Below are positions 60,542-64,000 of a stretch of DNA of 64,000 nt, piece after piece (the first letter of the stretch is position 1; each line of letters begins with the position of its first letter). The DNA lies in NCBI GenBank assembly GCA_032595675.1, contig JAVQMD010000002.1, positions 248,001 through 312,000 on the forward strand, read 5' to 3'. The position numbers were made by a program, and so were the translations under genes. The stretch is from Candidatus Electrothrix rattekaaiensis (GTDB lineage Bacteria > Desulfobacterota > Desulfobulbia > Desulfobulbales > Desulfobulbaceae). The notes beneath the pieces are model-generated. The model was not told the DNA's origin. It ran no database searches and saw only the letters and a program-made list of their open reading frames with translations.

Positions 60542-61483
60542 ATGAGTGATCCTCTGCGTATCATTTTTATGGGAACCCCCGAATTTGCCGTGCCCAGTCT
60601 TCATGCCCTGCTCGACTGCCCGGAACAGGTAGTGGGCGTGGTCTGTCAACCGGATTGTCGGCAGGGACGGGGAAAAAAACTCTGTCCGCCGCCGGTGAAA
60701 GTCCTGGCGGAAGAGGCGGGGCTTCCTGTCCTTCAACCGACCTGCATCTGTAATAATGCGTTCTTTGAAGCGATCAACGCCTTGCAACCGGACCTGATTG
60801 TGGTCACAGCCTACGGCAGAATTCTGCCGGGCCACCTGCTTAACCTGCCTCGCTTAGGCACCATTAATGTCCACGGCTCGCTTCTGCCTAAATATAGGGG
60901 TGCCGCACCTATTCAATGGGCCGTCATCAACGGTGAAACCGAGACCGGGGTCACTATCATGCAGATGGATGAGGGTGTGGATACCGGTGATATCCTCCTG
61001 CCGATCAAGCTGCCGATTACAGAAGAAGACACCAGCGGCAGCCTGTTCACCAAACTGGCTGATCTGGGCGGTCAGGCCCTGTTTGAGGCGATTTCTCGAA
61101 TCAAGAAAGGCGACCTCCCCCGGACTCCGCAGGACGACGCACAGTCCTGCCCTGCCCCTATGCTCAAAAAAGAGATGGGGCAGCTGGACTGGAGCAAATC
61201 TGCAACCGAGCTGCATTGCCTGATTCGCGGCCTTGATCCTTGGCCTTCAGCCTACAGTTTTATCGATAAGAGACGTTTCCGCTTCTTCAAACCGCAGGTC
61301 ATTGAAGGCGAGGTCAAGGAACAACCCGGTACCCTCTGTCGGGCGGACAAAAACGGTGTTCTGATAGCCACAGGCAAGGATTATCTGCTGATTCGGGAGA
61401 TCCAGCCGGAGGGCAAAAAGCGAATGTGTGTCCAAGCCTGCATCTGCGGGATGAAACTGCCCCTTGGGGAACAATTTATCTGA
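60542..61483 (+). CDS. fmt: Methionyl-tRNA formyltransferase
   Basis: The 313-residue protein has MGTPEFAVPSLHALL at the start, the folate/formyl site HGSLLPKYRGAAPIQWAVING with the catalytic Asp in MDEGVDTGDIL, and the C-terminal OB-like domain from about residue 205. It formylates initiator Met-tRNA. Its last codons (MKLPLGEQFI) are duplicated 350 bases downstream at 61803-61840. Confidence 0.97.
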   Translation: MSDPLRIIFMGTPEFAVPSLHALLDCPEQVVGVVCQPDCRQGRGKKLCPPPVKVLAEEAGLPVLQPTCICNNAFFEAINALQPDLIVVTAYGRILPGHLLNLPRLGTINVHGSLLPKYRGAAPIQWAVINGETETGVTIMQMDEGVDTGDILLPIKLPITEEDTSGSLFTKLADLGGQALFEAISRIKKGDLPRTPQDDAQSCPAPMLKKEMGQLDWSKSATELHCLIRGLDPWPSAYSFIDKRRFRFFKPQVIEGEVKEQPGTLCRADKNGVLIATGKDYLLIREIQPEGKKRMCVQACICGMKLPLGEQFI

Positions 61484-61489
61484 GGTTGC
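61451..61489 (+). repeat. fmt 3'-end duplication, original copy
   Basis: ATGAAACTGCCCCTTGGGGA then ACAATTTATCTGAGGTTGC, including the fmt stop. It is repeated at 61803-61840 with about five changes and one deletion. Confidence 0.88.
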
Positions 61490-61520
61490 ATACTCCCCTT
61501 GTAACGATTATATTTTCCCC

Positions 61521-61819
61521 ATGAGCACAACGGAAAATCCTCATGACAGCGTGGTCAGGCAGACCTTGGGACGCCCCGAGGTGACACGATGAAATCATTT
61601 CTGAAAAAATACTTTGATCAGGGTCGTCAGGAAGGAGAACTTCGGGTGCTGCTCCGGCAGCTGCGGAGACGTTTCGGCGAACTGCCCAGCTGGGCCGAAG
61701 AGCGTTTGCGACAGGCTTCTTCCGCGATGCTGGAGACTTGGTCGGAACGGATCCTGACCGCCTCCACTCTGGACGAGGTGTTTTCCGAAGGAGGGGCGCA
61801 AAATGAAACTGCCCCTTGA
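61521..61819 (+). pseudogene. Rpn/YhgA-type nuclease gene reduced to its ends (with DUF4351)
   Basis: ATG at 61521 starts MSTTENPHDSVVRQTLGRPE, the typical start of Rpn-family (PD-(D/E)xK) recombination-promoting nucleases, and stops after 23 codons. At 61589 a 76-codon frame begins, KYFDQGRQEGELRVLLRQLR then RRFGELPSWAEERLRQAS, the DUF4351 C-terminal domain of the same proteins. The whole nuclease domain in between is missing. The remnant lies between the two copies of the fmt gene end. Confidence 0.82.
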
Positions 61820-61840
61820 AGAACAGGTTACCTGAGTTGC
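61803..61840 (+). repeat. fmt 3'-end duplication, second copy
   Basis: ATGAAACTGCCCCTTGAAGA then ACAGGTTACCTGAGTTGC. It would encode MKLPLEEQVT and stop, a degenerate copy of the fmt C-terminus, immediately before larC. Confidence 0.88.
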
Positions 61841-61851
61841 CGGAACAACCG

Positions 61852-63063
61852 ATGTCCTTTCCTGACAAAAAAATCTGCTTCTTGGACTGCTTTTCCGGAA
61901 TCAGCGGCAATATGCTTCTGGGTGCCCTGCTCAATGCCGGGCTGTCGCAGGAAGCTCTCCAAGAGACACTCAGCTGCCTCAAACTTCCGGGCTGGGAATT
62001 GCGCTGCACCCCCGTCACCATCTCCGGTTTGCAGGCCGCCTCGGTTCAGGTTCAGATTGAGGCTCAAGAAAATGAGACCGGAACGCATCGCCATTTATCG
62101 GATATCCGCACCATCTTGGAGCACTCAGAGCTGGAGCCGGTTATTGTGGAGCGTGCCCTTGCTGTCTTCACCCGCTTGGCCGAGGCAGAGGCCCATGTCC
62201 ACGGCACGGTTCCTGAAAAAATCCATTTCCACGAAGTAGGTGCCTTGGATGCGATCATTGATATTGTGGGAGCGGTTGCTGGCTTCCATCTTCTTGGCAT
62301 AGAAGAGGTCATCTGTTCTCCCCTGCCCATGCCGGGTGGCGGCTGGGTCCGTTGCCAACACGGGGAGATTCCCCTGCCTGCCCCGGCGGTCTGCGAACTG
62401 CTTAAAGGCCTTCCTGTCTACGGGGACAGCCTGCAACAAGAGCTGGTCACTCCCACAGGTGCGGCCTTGGCTGCCGAACTGAGCAGCTCTTTCGGGACCA
62501 TGCCGCCTATGACCCTGGAGCAAATCGGTTACGGCGCAGGCACTATGCAACGCCGGGACGGGCGTCCTAACCTCTTGCGCCTGATGATTGGGTACAACGA
62601 GGCCGTGCAGGAAGCGCAGCAGGTGGAGGTCATTGAAACCCATCTGGATGACTGGAACCCTGAACTCTGGCCCCATGTTGCGGCCAAGCTGATGAAGCAA
62701 GGCGCATTAGATATCAGCCTTGTGCCCATTCAGATGAAAAAAGGCCGCCCCGGTTTTCTCCTCCGCCTGCTTGCTGACCCGGCCCAGGCCCGTCATCTCA
62801 AAGATGCCATCCTCAACGAAACCTCGGCCATAGGGCTCCGCTTTCACACGGTTCAGCGCATGACCCTGCCCAGAACAAATATTGAGCTGACAACCCCCTG
62901 GGGGACAGTGCGAGCGAAAAAAGTAACAACCTCTGAGGGTGTTAGGATTACCCCGGAGTATGAGGATTGCGCAAAACTGGCAGAAGAACAGAACATCCCC
63001 TTACAAAAAATTTATACTGCGGTTGCAGCGTTGATCGGCACGGTTACTGCTCATCCCCACTAA
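61852..63063 (+). CDS. larC: Nickel-insertion protein LarC (pincer cofactor synthesis)
   Basis: The 403-residue protein matches LarC: ICFLDCFSGISGNMLLGALLNAGL at the start, HFHEVGALDAIIDIVGAVAG, PLPMPGGG, and TPTGAALAAEL in the N-terminal half. The C-terminal half (VIETHLDDWNPELWPHVAAKL then MKKGRPGFLLRLL) is the metal-handling domain. It inserts nickel into the cofactor of lactate racemase-like enzymes. It is one open frame, without the frameshift seen in some species. larA and larB are not in the window. I start at ATG 61852. Confidence 0.92.
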   Translation: MSFPDKKICFLDCFSGISGNMLLGALLNAGLSQEALQETLSCLKLPGWELRCTPVTISGLQAASVQVQIEAQENETGTHRHLSDIRTILEHSELEPVIVERALAVFTRLAEAEAHVHGTVPEKIHFHEVGALDAIIDIVGAVAGFHLLGIEEVICSPLPMPGGGWVRCQHGEIPLPAPAVCELLKGLPVYGDSLQQELVTPTGAALAAELSSSFGTMPPMTLEQIGYGAGTMQRRDGRPNLLRLMIGYNEAVQEAQQVEVIETHLDDWNPELWPHVAAKLMKQGALDISLVPIQMKKGRPGFLLRLLADPAQARHLKDAILNETSAIGLRFHTVQRMTLPRTNIELTTPWGTVRAKKVTTSEGVRITPEYEDCAKLAEEQNIPLQKIYTAVAALIGTVTAHPH

Positions 63064-63102
63064 AACCGCCTCTACAAGATACCAAGACACTCTTATATAA
63101 TC

Positions 63103-63561
63103 ATGGATAAACTCTTCATGTTCATAGCCACCGGGGCCTACAGCGGCTACCTGCCCAAGGCACCGGGCACTTGGGGATCTCTGGTCGGGGTTCTGCTCTG
63201 GGCTCTGGGATTGCACCGAGTTGCGCCCACTGCCTATGCCGGTATACTAGCAGGAATTCTGCTGATCGGCACGGTAGCAGCCGGGGCAGCAGAAAAAATC
63301 GTTGATCAAGGCGATCCCGGCTTGGTGGTCATTGATGAGATCCTCGGTCAGCTCATTGCGCTATCCTTGGCACCTTCACATCCCCTGGCCGCTGTTGCTG
63401 GCTTTGCCCTGTTTCGCTTCTTTGATATTCTCAAGCCCTTTCCGGTGAGCTGGCTTGATCAGCATATTCACGGCGGCTTAGGTATCATGCTGGACGATGT
63501 TATGGCTGGCATCTATGCCCTTCTGGTCTTGCAAGGCCTAATCTGGTTGGTGGGAAACTAA
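63103..63561 (+). CDS. pgpA: Phosphatidylglycerophosphatase A
   Basis: The 152-residue membrane protein has ATGAYSGYLPKAPGTWGSLVG at the start, VVIDEILGQLIAL (metal-binding Asp-Glu) and FDILKPFPVSWLDQHIHGGLGIMLDDVMAG, all PgpA motifs, plus four hydrophobic segments. It removes phosphate from phosphatidylglycerophosphate to give phosphatidylglycerol. Confidence 0.95.
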   Translation: MDKLFMFIATGAYSGYLPKAPGTWGSLVGVLLWALGLHRVAPTAYAGILAGILLIGTVAAGAAEKIVDQGDPGLVVIDEILGQLIALSLAPSHPLAAVAGFALFRFFDILKPFPVSWLDQHIHGGLGIMLDDVMAGIYALLVLQGLIWLVGN

Positions 63562-63568
63562 AAAACTC

Positions 63569-64000
63569 ATGAATGATACTGATATAGGGTCTGAAGAAAA
63601 CGTAACCATTCAGTCCTCCTCCAACTCTTTTGACTTTCAGGGTAAAATTTCAGATAATACCTCTCAAGATAGTGGAGATGCAGCTGGAGAGGATGAACAG
63701 CCAAGAGAGGGACAGGTAATGCCCTCTCTGCTTGAAGTAAAGAACATGACCCATTATTTTGGGGGACTACGTGCGGTACATGGCTTTAATCTCAGCATTG
63801 AGCCGGGGCAGATTCACGGGCTGATCGGCCCCAATGGGGCAGGCAAGACCACGGTCTTCAACCTGATCACCGGGGTGTATACGCCCACAGAAGGTACCCT
63901 CACCCTTGAGGGGAAAAATATCCGAGGCAAGGAACCGCATCACATCGCCTCAATGGGGATCGGCAGAACCTTTCAGAACCTGCTCCTCTGGCGGCACATG
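63569..64000 (+). CDS. livG: LivG-type ABC transporter ATP-binding protein, N-terminal part
   Basis: The frame runs off the window end after 144 codons. From residue 51 it matches branched-chain amino-acid ABC ATPases: LLEVKNMTHYFGGLRAVHGF, Walker A LIGPNGAGKTTVFNLITGVY, the Q-loop GIGRTFQNLLLW. The first 50 residues (63569-63718) are a Ser/Glu/Asp-rich extension without family likeness. An ATG at 63719 would give a normal N-terminus, so the true start is open. pgpA lies seven bases upstream. Confidence 0.88.
   Translation, partial: MNDTDIGSEENVTIQSSSNSFDFQGKISDNTSQDSGDAAGEDEQPREGQVMPSLLEVKNMTHYFGGLRAVHGFNLSIEPGQIHGLIGPNGAGKTTVFNLITGVYTPTEGTLTLEGKNIRGKEPHHIASMGIGRTFQNLLLWRHM

Overview
This 64-kb window reads as one chromosomal segment of an anaerobic, sulfate-reducer-like member of the Desulfobacterota, most likely Desulfobulbales. 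The clues are a compact oxygen-defence set (PerR/Fur-type regulator, rubrerythrin, peroxiredoxin, desulfoferrodoxin-type superoxide reductase, rubredoxin, FprA flavodiiron protein), a split biotin-dependent carboxylase and a CFI-box exported protein. Cable bacteria are possible, but no marker here proves genus. I see no rRNA, tRNA, CRISPR array or intact transposase.

Layout. 1-2.7 kb: end of a repeat protein, an exported GDSL hydrolase and a beta-lactamase-fold lipoprotein. 2.7-13.5 kb (minus): a type I restriction-modification locus (hsdM, hsdS, hsdR) with mazEF, a DUF1016 nuclease gene and a Schlafen/AlbA_2 gene interposed; the spacers carry repeated hairpin DNA. 13.6-18.2 kb: a HEAT protein and a two-gene biotin carboxylase/carboxyltransferase. 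18.5-21.4 kb (minus): an ArsR-controlled thioredoxin/permease/thioredoxin/CcdA operon. 21.4-28.7 kb: a MITE-like element, a cold-shock gene, the oxygen-defence cluster, a PIN toxin-antitoxin pair, a Tat-type phosphoesterase, FprA and a small desulforedoxin-like protein. 28.7-32.3 kb: TPR protein, tgt, yajC, Uma2. 32.3-35.4 kb: gene debris and an AT-rich Panacea-type two-gene module. 35.4-47.3 kb: hisC, cmk, unknown lipoprotein, a DUF4143 ATPase flanked by a duplicated gene end, USP plus ion permease, Fic, a thioredoxin-like protein and MscS.

47.7-56.5 kb is the most unusual part. A TIR gene is followed by a large TIR-like/NACHT/HEAT gene, then by a run of toxin-antitoxin and nuclease cassettes (HNH pair, AbrB plus broken PIN, VapBC, MntA plus broken HepT, DUF2281-like/PIN, BrnTA). 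These are separated by six copies of a 47-56-base sequence. The first copy continues the NACHT reading frame in frame just past its stop, so the repeat looks like a conserved 3' gene tail reused at cassette junctions. Similar 3'-end duplications flank accessory DNA at 38.96/40.60 kb and 61.45/61.80 kb, so this may be a general way in which this genome gains and loses accessory genes.

56.9-64 kb returns to household genes: an unknown helical protein, a sCache sensor, a cysteine-cluster protein, def, fmt, an Rpn-nuclease remnant, larC, pgpA and the start of a LivG-type ABC ATPase. Start codons were chosen by visible ribosome-binding sites. Family names rest on motifs read by eye, not on database searches.
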